A stretch of 64,000 bases of DNA from Tridacna crocea (taxonomy: Eukaryota; Mollusca; Bivalvia; Cardiida; Cardiidae), in contig OX031060.1 of NCBI GenBank assembly GCA_943736015.1, forward strand, positions 1,880,001-1,944,000, given 5' to 3'. Position numbers and translations under genes: made by a program. The notes under the pieces are model-generated. The model saw only the letters and a list, made by a program, of their open reading frames with translations. It ran no database searches and was not told the DNA's origin. How positions within the stretch are numbered: the stretch's first letter is position 1; each line of letters opens with the position of its first letter. Shown piece by piece: positions 28,999-37,472 of this stretch.

Positions 28999-29205
28999 TT
29001 AACTCATTACCAAACAACACTATTTTAAGCTTGTCCAAATCGAAAGCATTGGCAGACGACAAAATAAAAGTGACTGAAAATTTGAAAGTTGTTTTGTGAA
29101 GAGTAGAAGACATTGTGTGAAAAGGAGAATATGCTTGTTACCATCATTTTCTCCATTTCCCGCAATGTTTTCAATAGGCCTCTACCTCAGTGTCGTCAAA
29201 AATCG
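28999..29205 (-). mobile_element. MITE-A, short-flank tip lost
   Basis: TTAACTCATTACCAAACAAC; stem partly decayed (GAATATGCTTGTTACCATC); ends at GTCGTCAAAAATCG. Confidence 0.82.
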
Positions 29206-29827
29206 AAAGCATTTCCTCTTTTCGCCAAAAGCTTTTCCACTCTATGAAAGATAATTTCTTTCACTGGAGTCATCTTTAACTTTTCTTCAAATTCTGTCAA
29301 TTTGCACAAGCCTACAACAGAGGTAACAACCCACTTCATAGTATACGTCATCGAAGACATTTTAAATCCACTATTTTTGTTTTAAAAATGTAAGATTTAC
29401 AGCTTGTACATTATTGTTATTGAAGATCTGTCCAAACAAAGGAGTACCTGACAACTTTCTTCGTTAGTATCCATGAATATTTTTTTCATTAGTTTCGTTG
29501 ATTTTGCAATTACCTCCGCACAATTTTCGAAGCCGGTGACACATATGTGCGATTTGAAAATAGATGTTGTATACAATGCCGTTAAGAATAATTGTGTTGA
29601 AGTGTTTAGAGCTACAACATTGTTTTATGGCATTTGGATTTCACGAATAGGACAAATATATTTACCGTCACCAGATGAACTAGGTGTTCAAAGTAAATTT
29701 TAGATACATATATCTTTTTAAAGTAATTAATCTGCACTTTGCGCACAAAATGGCGGCTATTCGGACACCTCTGCTATGACGTAGGTTGTCACCCTTGCTA
29801 CAGTTTTGTTGTATGGTAAATATTAGT
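29206..29827 (+). mobile_element. MITE-A remnant split by a 464-bp element
   Basis: Decayed hairpin arm and long flank at 29206-29326 (TTCTGTCAATTTGCACAAGC) and right tip at 29792-29827 (TTTTGTTGTATGGTAAA) fit one MITE-A around the insertion. Confidence 0.6.
29327..29791. mobile_element. 464-bp element with about 22-bp TIRs
   Basis: Left GGTAACAACCCACTTCATAG and right CTATGACGTAGGTTGTCACC are inverted with three mismatches. A 76-residue open frame at 29473-29703 has no motif I recognise. Target duplication unclear. Confidence 0.6.
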
Positions 29828-30033
29828 TTAACCCTTTACCACACAATCCCTGTTTACGACTCTGATAAAGAAAGCTTTTGAAAACACTGTGAGAAAAGGA
29901 GAAAATGCTGTTAACCAGCATTTTCTCCTTTTCCCACAATGTTTTATACCCTTCCTAAACCAGATTTCAATTTTGAGTCATGTTTATGTTGTTGTCTGCA
30001 GATGCCTTGAATTTCTATTAGTCAAACAGTTAA
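29828..30033 (+). mobile_element. MITE-A, right tip replaced
   Basis: TTAACCCTTTACCACACAAT; hairpin GAAAATGCTGTTAACCAGC; right end ATTAGTCAAACAGTTAA is shortened. Confidence 0.85.
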
Positions 30034-30079
30034 AAGAAAAAATATCTACATAGTGTTAGAAAAATGGTAGGGAGACATT

Positions 30080-30281
30080 TTAATTTTTTTCCACACAGTC
30101 CCAAACTTTGACTTATCCTTATGGAGAAGCTTTTGAAAACATTGTGAGGAAAGGATGAAATGCTGACTACCAGCTTCTTCTTTCCCCATAAAACCTCCTG
30201 TCCCACTGAATAAAACCTACATCATTTTGACCCATATTTTAATAATTCGGCATAATTGCTGTCTGCAAATGCCTCAATTTG
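30080..30281 (+). mobile_element. MITE-A, decayed
   Basis: TTTTTTCCACACAGTCCCAA, AACATTGTGAGGAAAGGATG and TGCTGTCTGCAAATGCC. Right arm shortened. Confidence 0.65.
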
Positions 30282-30512
30282 TTAAAACTCTTTACTACAC
30301 AACAAAATGAAAGACTTGCCCAAATTCAAAGCATTTTGCAGACAACAATTTAAATTTGGCTCAAATGATGAAATTTGTGTTTAGTAGGGTAGGAAATATT
30401 GTGGGAAAAGGAGAAATTGCTGGTTACCAGCATTTTTTCCTTTTCCCACAATCTTTTCACAAGGTTTGTTTTCAGTTATTAGAACTCTGGATAATGTATG
30501 GTAAAGAGTTAA
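30282..30512 (-). mobile_element. MITE-A, 231 bp
   Basis: TTAAAACTCTTTACTACACA to GGTAAAGAGTTAA. Its right TTAA is shared with the MITE-B that follows. Confidence 0.88.
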
Positions 30513-30737
30513 CCCTTAACTCCATAGATACTCATTTCTATGCATTGCTTGTAGGAGCCTTTGGAAAACATTATGGCAAAAGGTGAAATTGCTCGTGACG
30601 AGCAATTTCACCTTTTGCCACAATGTTTTCTATGCTATCAAAAGGTGTCATATACACATAAGAAACAGCTTCATCCTTGGTGTTTTTTAGGGTCAATTAG
30701 AGATACCATAGAAATGCCTTATGGGGTAAAGGGTTAA
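30509..30737 (+). mobile_element. MITE-B, intact 229 bp
   Basis: TTAACCCTTAACTCCATAGA to GGGTAAAGGGTTAA. Hairpin perfect except AACATTATGGC against GCCACAATGTT. Confidence 0.95.
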
Positions 30738-31015
30738 GATACATAATCTAAAAGTCTGTGTGACTACTAATTACTGCCATTTGGTACCAGGATTTTTTCA
30801 AGGCCATTATAGAATCGGTCTATATGCTGTAGATTTAAATGTATCTAAACTAGGTTAAGGAATGAAGACAGAATTTCATTATTATATTATTGAAAGATTT
30901 ATAGACCCAATGATGCTACCAGACTAGATAAACTCATAAATATTGTTCATAGTCTGCTAGGAAAGGCTGGTCTGCATGCAACTTATCTTACTATGAATAT
31001 TTACAGACTCAAGTT
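30738..31015. other. Non-coding spacer
   Basis: Nothing recognised. Confidence 0.35.
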
Positions 31016-31206
31016 TTAACTCTTTACTACACAATCCCGACTTTTAACAATATAACCTTGAGAAAGAAGCCTTCTGAAAACACTGTGGCAAAAGGAGAAA
31101 ATGCTGGTAACCAGCATTTTCTCCTTTTCCCACAATGTTTTCTCTCCTCTTTTGATACAAATTTCAAATATTTAATCACTTTTATTTTGTCGTCTGACAA
31201 AACTTA
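31016..31206 (+). mobile_element. MITE-A, right tip missing
   Basis: TTAACTCTTTACTACACAAT to TTATTTTGTCGTCTG, then unrelated sequence. Confidence 0.88.
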
Positions 31207-31685
31207 GAGCATATTTGTTTTTTACGGCGAAAGATTGAAATTTATTTCATAGAGTGAACATCATTTGTAATATTCTCAAGAGTAGCACAGCCACAAATGA
31301 AAATATTACCAATGATATTCACATTCCCTGTGGCTTACCCCATCAGCATAGCAACACATTACAGTATTATGTCAAGCGCGAGAAATGTAAGGTAAATAAT
31401 GTCATATTTCCATCTGCTTGTGAGGCATCTAGGTAACTTGTGCGCGGGAACAACAGTTTGTGTTGTTTCAGCCTTCAATTGAAAAGCTAGAATATGAAAA
31501 TCAGTATTTTCACTGGTCGTCACCATGAAATATAAAAAATATTTCGTTGATATTTTCCGCTATAACCTACGGGAAAGCATGAAATATTAGAAAAACAATA
31601 TTTTATCAATGGTATTTTTGTAAATTTGGCTACATAGTGTGTTCAGCTATTTCTAGATTTCATGCCATAGTTTCCTGAGGACAAG
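31207..31685. other. Non-coding, no feature seen
   Basis: Unclassified; AAATATTTCGTTGATATTTT and related AT-rich words only. Confidence 0.35.
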
Positions 31686-31850
31686 GATGGACCAGGAGGA
31701 TCTACACTCAGATCAGTATGTGGATGTCTGATGGACCAGGAGGATTTACACTCAGATCAGTACATCTGATGGACCAGGAGGATTTACACTCAGATCAGTA
31801 TATCTGATGGACCAGGAGGATTTACACTCAGATCAGTATGTGGACGTCAT
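31686..31850 (+). repeat. Minisatellite, 38-bp unit, four copies
   Basis: ATGGACCAGGAGGATTTACA starts near 31686, 31731, 31769 and 31807; the first interval is 45 bp, the others 38 bp. Units differ at very few positions, so the expansion is recent. Confidence 0.92.
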
Positions 31851-32017
31851 TACCTGATATTGGAAAAATCAACAATGAAACTGACTGCACAACAGCCATC
31901 CAATTATTTAAATTCCAAATGCATTTTTTTTACTGAATGTAGACAGAAAGTTTCTCTAAGGTTGCAAAGAAAACAAATAAATGTATGTATTAATTTTTGT
32001 TATACATGGTATCTCCA

Positions 32018-32246
32018 TTAACCCATTACCACACAATCCCTACTTTTGACGCCCCTGAGAAAGAAGCCTTTTGAAAACACTGTAGGAAAAGGAGAAAATG
32101 CTGGTAAACAGCATTTTCTCCTTTTCCCACAGTGTTTTCTACCCTTCCCAGAAGAAATTTCAAATTTTCAGTCACTTTTATTTTGTCGTCTGGAAATGCT
32201 TTCGATTTGGGCAAGCCTAAAATTTTGTTGTGTGGTAAAAAGTTAA
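32018..32246 (+). mobile_element. MITE-A, intact 229 bp
   Basis: TTAACCCATTACCACACAAT to GGTAAAAAGTTAA. Loop GCTGGTAAACAGC is off the exact palindrome by one base. Confidence 0.93.
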
Positions 32247-32277
32247 CAACAGAGGAACTAAATAGACCCCTTTATTT

Positions 32278-32710
32278 TTTTAACACAACAAAATAATTCA
32301 CCCCTTTAAAAGCCTCAACCAATGAAAAACTGGCTCAAATGATGGGACCTGTCTTAGGAATGGCAGAAACATTATGTGAAAGGGAGAAAATACTCAGGTT
32401 ACTGCTACTTTTCTAAAAAGCGTCTTTAACACTTTACCAGATGACAGAGTTTTAGACGAGTTCAAATTGAAAGCATTAGCAGACGACAAAATTAAAGTGA
32501 CTCAGAAATTGAAATTTGTTTTGGGAAGGGTAGAAAACATTGTAGGAAAAGGAGAAATTGCTGGTTACCAGCAATATCTCCTTTTCCTACAAAGTTTTCA
32601 AAAGACTTCTTCCATAGAGTCCTGAAAACCAGTCCTGGAATTGTTTGGTAAAGAGTTAAAATGTCTTTTCAAATGGTTCTTAAAACACTGGATTATTTGG
32701 TAAGGGTCAT
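32278..32710 (-). mobile_element. MITE-A interrupted by another MITE-A
   Basis: 32278-32425: decayed long flank and hairpin (CTGGCTCAAATGATGGG, GGGAGAAAATACTCAGG). 32660-32710: TTTTCAAATGGTTCTTAAAA and ATTATTTGGTAAGGGTCAT of the short flank. The intact copy between them splits it at TTAA. Confidence 0.65.
32426..32659 (-). mobile_element. MITE-A, 234 bp, nested
   Basis: TTAACACTTTACCAGATGAC to GGTAAAGAGTTAA. Stem GTAGGAAAAGG with CCTTTTCCTAC is matched in both arms. Confidence 0.92.
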
Positions 32711-32725
32711 CTTAAAATTTGGTGT

Positions 32726-32954
32726 TTAACTCATTACCAAACGACAAAATTTTAGACTTATTCAAATTGAAAGCATTTGCAGACGACAAAATAAAGGTAA
32801 CTGAAAAATTGAAATTTGTTCTGGGAAGGGTAGAAAACACTGTGGGAAAAGGAGAAAATGCTGGTATTAAGCATTTTCTCTTTTTCCCACAGTGTTTTCA
32901 AAAGGCTTCTTTCTCAGGGGCGTCAAAAGTAGGGATTGTGTGGTAATGGGTTAA
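32726..32954 (-). mobile_element. MITE-A, intact 229 bp
   Basis: Clean ends. Loop reads GCTGGTATTAAGC, so the palindrome centre is broken. Confidence 0.93.
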
Positions 32955-32975
32955 ACAACTCAAAGGAAGAAAGTT

Positions 32976-33204
32976 TTAACCCTTTACCACACAATGACGA
33001 CTTTTAACACCCCTGAAGGAGAAAGCTTTTGAAAACATTGTGGGAAAAGGAGAAAATGCTGGTAACTAGCATTTTCTCCTTTTCCCACAATATTTTTTAC
33101 CCTGCTGGTAACAAATTTCAATTTTTGAGTTACGTTTATTTTGTAGTCTGCAAGTGCTTTCAATTTGGACCAGTCTAAAATTTTATCTTTTGGTAAAGGG
33201 TTAA
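32976..33204 (+). mobile_element. MITE-A, intact 229 bp
   Basis: TTAACCCTTTACCACACAAT to GGTAAAGGGTTAA; short flank has ATGACGACTTTTAACACCCC as in 63478 and 54227. Confidence 0.93.
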
Positions 33205-33862
33205 AATGAAATTGAAAAATAAAATGAATTACTAGTTACTAGCACTTTCTCCTCTCCACATAAAATTTCAGACAATTTGATGATCACTATAAGATTACAC
33301 AAACTGAGCAACTTAAATTTTGCTGACTGAGATGGTAAGATTGTTGATATGCCAAATAATAATGTAATTTAGAATTAGTTTTCCCAATCAGAAATCTTCT
33401 TTGTTCAAGAATTCAGTAAATCCTGTATTTCTGGCCACCTCAACTGATCAACCTATATTCGCTGTCTATATCACAGAGTGGCAAGGTTAATATACTTGGA
33501 TGTGACCTGTAAAAATTAAAATCGTATTCAAAGACAGTTAAATTGATATCGTTCTTGTTACTGGTATTAGCAGAATGTTCCTGTCCTAACTGCAGCCAAC
33601 TACCCCTCACTACGGTTCAAATTTTGTTGTCTGCCACTAACGAGTGATGACATTAAAGGTTTTCTATCATATTGTATCAAATTTAGCCAATACCAAAAAG
33701 TGCAGACATGATAATTGCAGTGAAAACTGTCTGGATGAGAGCGCATATATATAGGAAACTTATCCTCCGTAAATGCTGAGTATGACAATTTGACATTTTT
33801 AGTGAAAAAAAAAAGTACCTAGATAATGGAATTTTCAGACTGTTCTTTGAAGGGAGGTCTTA
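33205..33862. other. Non-coding; faint MITE remnant near 33222
   Basis: TTACTAGCACTTTCTCCTC may be a decayed hairpin arm. The rest, including ATATATATAG near 33746, has nothing I can name. Confidence 0.35.
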
Positions 33863-34070
33863 TTAACAATTTACCACACAGCTAAATTTTAGACCTTACC
33901 ATCTTGAAAGCATTTGCAGATGACTATTTCAAACTGACTCAAATGGTGCAATTTTTTTCATTGGGTAGAAAACTTTGTGGGAAAAGGAGAAAATGCTGGT
34001 TCCCACAATGTTTTCAAAAGGATTCTTCCACAGGGTCGTTAAAAGTCATCATTGTGTGGTAAAAGGCTAA
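33863..34070 (-). mobile_element. MITE-A with hairpin arm deletion
   Basis: TTAACAATTTACCACACAGC; AAAATGCTGG is joined directly to TTCCCACAATGTTTTC, removing the inner right arm. Right end AAAAGGCTAA. Confidence 0.87.
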
Positions 34071-34165
34071 GGGTTGGACAGTCTGCATTGCGATACATGA
34101 TCTGTACAGAATGATCTTCAGGTCTGCAATGTCTACAAAACCGATAGAAATCGGCCATTGCACTC

Positions 34166-34406
34166 TTCACTCTTTACCAAATGACAAAATTTTGGACTGG
34201 TCCAGATTGAAAGCATTTGCAGACAACAAAATAAATGTGATTCAAAACTTGAAATTCGATTAAAGAAGGATAGAAAACATCGTGGGAAAAGGAGAAAATG
34301 CTGAAAATGCTGGTTACCAGCATTTTCTGCTTTTCCCACAATGTTTTCAGAAAGCTTCTTTCTCAGGGTTGTGAAAACTTGTGATGTTTGGTAAATGCTG
34401 TTTTAA
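34166..34406 (-). mobile_element. MITE-A with duplicated stem word
   Basis: The left arm reads GAAAATGCTGAAAATGCTGG: nine bases are doubled on one side only. Left target TTCA; right tip GGTAAATGCTG decayed. Confidence 0.87.
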
Positions 34407-34436
34407 CAATTTAGATCATATCAAAGCAGGCAGTGC

Positions 34437-34512
34437 ACCTATCATTGTGTTTCCAGGCTTTCTCAAACCAGTACTTTCTTTCCAAGCCATTTGCTGCTTT
34501 TCTCACACACAT
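34437..34512 (-). mobile_element. SINE-1 fragment
   Basis: TTTCCAGGCTTTCTCA, CTTTCTTTCCAAGCCATTTG and TTTTCTCACACAC, as in the 4270-4526 copy. Confidence 0.65.
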
Positions 34513-34614
34513 CGGACTAGAATAAATGGCTCTGTTGGCTTTGGGACTAAATAAATGTCACATTTGTCAGTAACTATATCAATGATCTGGATCGGTATCC
34601 AAAAACCATTCTGT

Positions 34615-34844
34615 TTAACCCCAAACCACACCATCCCGAAATTTCACAACACTTATTTAGAAAGCCTTTAAAAACATTGTGGGAAAAGGAGAAAATGCTG
34701 GTTACCAGCATTTTCTCCTTTTCCCACAATGTCTTGTGCTCTTCTACAGTCAAGTTTCAATTTTTGAGTCACATTTATTTTGTTGTCTGCAAATGCTTTA
34801 TATTTGGACGAGTTTAAAATTTTTGTTGTTTGGTAGAGAATTAA
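34615..34844 (+). mobile_element. MITE-A, 230 bp
   Basis: TTAACCCCAAACCACACCAT to GGTAGAGAATTAA. Hairpin perfect from AACATTGTGGG to CCCACAATG. Confidence 0.92.
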
Positions 34845-34871
34845 GGAAACTCATGGTAAAGCATGAATATG

Positions 34872-34924
34872 GCGCCTAGGTCACTGTGATAGAACTGAAA
34901 AGATGTTGAAAATAGTGTTAAACA
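34872..34924 (+). mobile_element. SINE-2 tail fragment
   Basis: AGGTCACTGTGATAGAACTG, AAGATGTTGAAAATAG and TGTTAAACACC. Confidence 0.6.
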
Positions 34925-34936
34925 CCAAGCAATCAA

Positions 34937-34976
34937 TTCATCAGACTTTGCGGTCTGATCTTAAGCTACACTATCT
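34937..34976. repeat. GATCAGACTGCACA hairpin, partial
   Basis: ATCAGACTTTGCGGTCTGAT is a compact palindrome, followed by CTTAAGCTACACT. Confidence 0.6.
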
Positions 34977-35198
34977 ACTACAACACTATATTCTATTGTA
35001 ATGTTGGTACTAAAGAAAAAATGTGTAACTGTTTCGTGAGGATAATATTTCTTTTTCCATTAACACCTGATTGTTAAATAAATAAAGAAGACATTTTCAG
35101 TCATTAAGAAAGACCAAATGATGTAAATTTTAAAACCTGTTGCAGTGGCAATATCCCATTAAATGTCTGTCAGTATAACCTTGAACCCTTATTCTGAC

Positions 35199-35478
35199 CG
35201 GCCTGTATAGCTCAGATGGTAGAACTCGTGATCATGAGGGTGTGGGTTCGATCCCTCCGGCTGGCCATCTAAAATTACTTATAGTCTTTCAGGTGAGATG
35301 TTAAACCAAGGTCCCGTGTGACGGTGCTATATATCGAGCATGTTAAAGAACCAGGCGAAACTTAGGATAGGTTTCGTCCTGTATAGATCTACACTAACCC
35401 CCTAAAAAAGCCTTCAGGGGGGCGTTGCCCTTATGGAAGACCGGTGGCGACAATAAATAAATGCAAACTCAATCAATC
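35199..35478 (+). mobile_element. tRNA-derived SINE with conserved central domain
   Basis: Head 35199-35268 has A box TAGCTCAGATGG and perfect B box GGTTCGATCC. T-arm and acceptor pairing are too degenerate for a working tRNA. Centre has GAGATGTTAAACC, AGGTCCCGTGTGACG and CATGTTAAAGAACC, which I recall as the deeply conserved Nin-type domain shared by SINEs of cnidarians and molluscs. The tail ends GCGACAATAAATAAATGC. Full length, single copy here. Confidence 0.8.
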
Positions 35479-35481
35479 TGT

Positions 35482-35672
35482 TATTTAGTGCTGGACTTGT
35501 GACCAGGAGGCGCAAAGTTTGAGCCCCATCTGATTGGCTGTGTTTTTGGTGGGAATGTCCTTAGGCAAGACACTTCAAATCCCTAGACTAGAACTGGTGA
35601 AATTATATCAAGGTGTTGCCATGATAATGACTGAAATAATGTTGAAAGCTGTAAAAAAACACACTATATTCT
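35482..35672 (+). mobile_element. SINE-2, full-length copy
   Basis: Head TGCTGGACTTGTGACCAGG with B-box-like AAGTTTGAGCCCC, middle GGCAAGACACTTCAAATCCC, tail ATGACTGAAATAATGTTG and AAAGCTGTAAAAAAACAC. Confidence 0.65.
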
Positions 35673-35722
35673 ATTGTAATGTTCAGTTAATCAGGTTGGT
35701 TAAAGTAAAAAGGCTCTGTTGC

Positions 35723-35920
35723 TTAACTCATTACCACACAATCCCGACTTTTAACAGCCCTGAGAAAGAAGCCTTTAGTACCCAGCATTTTCTCCTTTTC
35801 GCACATTGTTTTCTACTCTTCACAAAACAAATTTCAAATTGTCAGTCACTTTAATTTTGTCGTCTGTAAATGCTTTCAATTTGGACGAGTCTAAAATTTT
35901 GTCGTTTGGTAAACAGGTAA
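35723..35920 (+). mobile_element. MITE-A with left hairpin arm deleted
   Basis: TTAACTCATTACCACACAAT; short flank AAGCCTTTAGTA jumps to CCCAGCATTTTCTCC. Right end TAAACAGGTAA. Confidence 0.88.
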
Positions 35921-36159
35921 ACCCTTTACTACACAATCTAGAATTTAACAACCCTATTTAAAAAGCCTTTCAAAGATATTGTGAGAAATGGAGAAAATGC
36001 TGGTAACCGGCATTTTCTCCTTTTCCCACAATATTTTAAACCCTGCTTGAAACCAGTTTCAATTTTTGAGTTTCATTTATTTTGTCAATTCTGCAAGTGC
36101 TTTCAATTTGGACCAGTCCAGAATTTTGTTGTCAATTTTGTTGTTTGGTAAAGAGTTAA
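35918..36159 (+). mobile_element. MITE-A, 242 bp
   Basis: TAAACCCTTTACTACACAAT, adjoining the previous copy. The right end has a 13-bp duplication (TTTTGTTGTCAATTTTGTTG) before GGTAAAGAGTTAA. Confidence 0.88.
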
Positions 36160-36306
36160 CAGAGTAAAATGATCTGAACAAGTACAAAAACAGAGATATA
36201 AATTTGCATGTTTTCTATAAAAGATGAAGAATAGAGATTGGAAACTGAGAAACATACAGACTTCTTGGAGACAACAGGACAGTGTGCATGGTTATTTTGT
36301 ATTGTT

Positions 36307-36535
36307 TTAACCCTTTACCCCATAAGGCATTTCTGTTGCATCTTTAATTGACCTTAAATAACAGCAAAGATGAAGCTGTTTCTTATGTGTAAATGATACC
36401 TATTGATAGCATAGAAAGCATTGTGACAAAAGGTGAAATTGCTCGTTACGAGCAATTTCACCTTTTGCCACAATGTTTTCCAAAGGCTCCTACAAGCAAT
36501 GTGTAGAAATGAGTATCTATGGAGTAAAGGGTTAA
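36307..36535 (-). mobile_element. MITE-B, intact 229 bp
   Basis: TTAACCCTTTACCCCATAAG to GGAGTAAAGGGTTAA. Loop GCTCGTTACGAGC. Right TTAA shared with the next copy. Confidence 0.95.
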
Positions 36536-36747
36536 CTCTTTACCAATCAACTAAATTTTAGACTTGTCCAAATTAAAAGCATTTGCAGATGTCAAAATAC
36601 ATCCAACCCAAAAATTTGAAACTTGTTTTGGATAGGGTAGAAAACATTGTGGCAAAAGCAGCAAATGCTGGTTACCAGCATTTTCTCCTTTTCCAAAAAT
36701 AGTTCAAGAGCTTTCTTTTTCAGGGTCGTTAAAAGTGGGGATTGTCA
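36532..36747 (-). mobile_element. MITE-A, short-flank tip lost
   Basis: TTAACTCTTTACCAATCAAC; stem AACATTGTGGCAAAAGC; ends GTGGGGATTG where the next copy begins with TCAA. Confidence 0.88.
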
Positions 36748-36979
36748 ACTCTCTACCACACAGTCTTGACGTCATACATTCCAGAGAAAAAAAAATAGCC
36801 TTTTGAAAACTTGTCTGGAAAAGGGAGAAAATGCTGGTTACCAGCATTTTCTCCTTTTCCAACAAGTTTTCCACCCTTCCAAAAACAAATTTCAATTTGT
36901 GTCACCTTTTGCCACAATGTTTTCCAAAGGCTCCTACAAGCAATGTGTAGAAATGAGTATCTGTGGAGTAAAGGGTTAA
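36744..36979 (+). mobile_element. MITE-A/MITE-B chimera, 236 bp
   Basis: Left half is MITE-A with its full hairpin (AACTTGTCTGGAAAAGG / CCTTTTCCAACAAGTT) and the start of the long flank. At TGTCACCTTTTGCC it changes to MITE-B outer stem and short flank (GGCTCCTACAAGC to GTAAAGGGTTAA). TCACCTTT is shared by both parents. The result has two short-flank tips. Confidence 0.9.
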
Positions 36980-37198
36980 AAGTGGATAAATTGGACCTCT
37001 TTTGTCACAAGAAATATGGAGCTATTTCTAGCACACAGCGGCTGTTGAATGTTCAAGTCTTGTGCTGATGCTTAATGTGTGGCCAACTGATAGGTCCCAA
37101 AGTTGATATCTGCTCGAGGGAATCGAAATCGGGACCTTCTGGTTGCAAGGTCATCATGTTTTTCAACGAGCATCAGCTGATAAACCTCTACTAAACAG

Positions 37199-37370
37199 TA
37201 GGGGTGTAACAATACATCGATATTTTGACTGTCCCGATAGGTTGCTAGAGAACTCGTACCCTGGAGAACTCGTACTCTGGAGAACTCGTACCCCAATCTG
37301 AAGGGTACGAGTTCTCTGGAGAACTCGTACCCTGGGTACGAATTCTCCAGAGAACTCGTACCCTGCAGAT
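37199..37370 (+). repeat. GAACTCGTACCC inverted array, left
   Basis: TAGGGGTGTAACAATACATC, then alternating AGAACTCGTACCCTGG and GGTACGAGTTCTCTGG words. Reverse-complement match to 41575-41685, including the CAATCTGAAGGGTACGAG stretch, so the two are the arms of a structure about 4.5 kb long. Confidence 0.8.
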
Positions 37371-37472
37371 AATTTTGGGAATAAATTTGTATCTCTATAT
37401 ATCATTCAGATTTTGGTGAATTGATGATTTTCATTTTATCTTTTATGAAATGACCAAGTAAGTTATACAATA

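Noticed and set aside
35199-35268. Functional tRNA gene
   Set aside because: Promoter boxes are good but stem pairing is degenerate and a SINE body follows directly.
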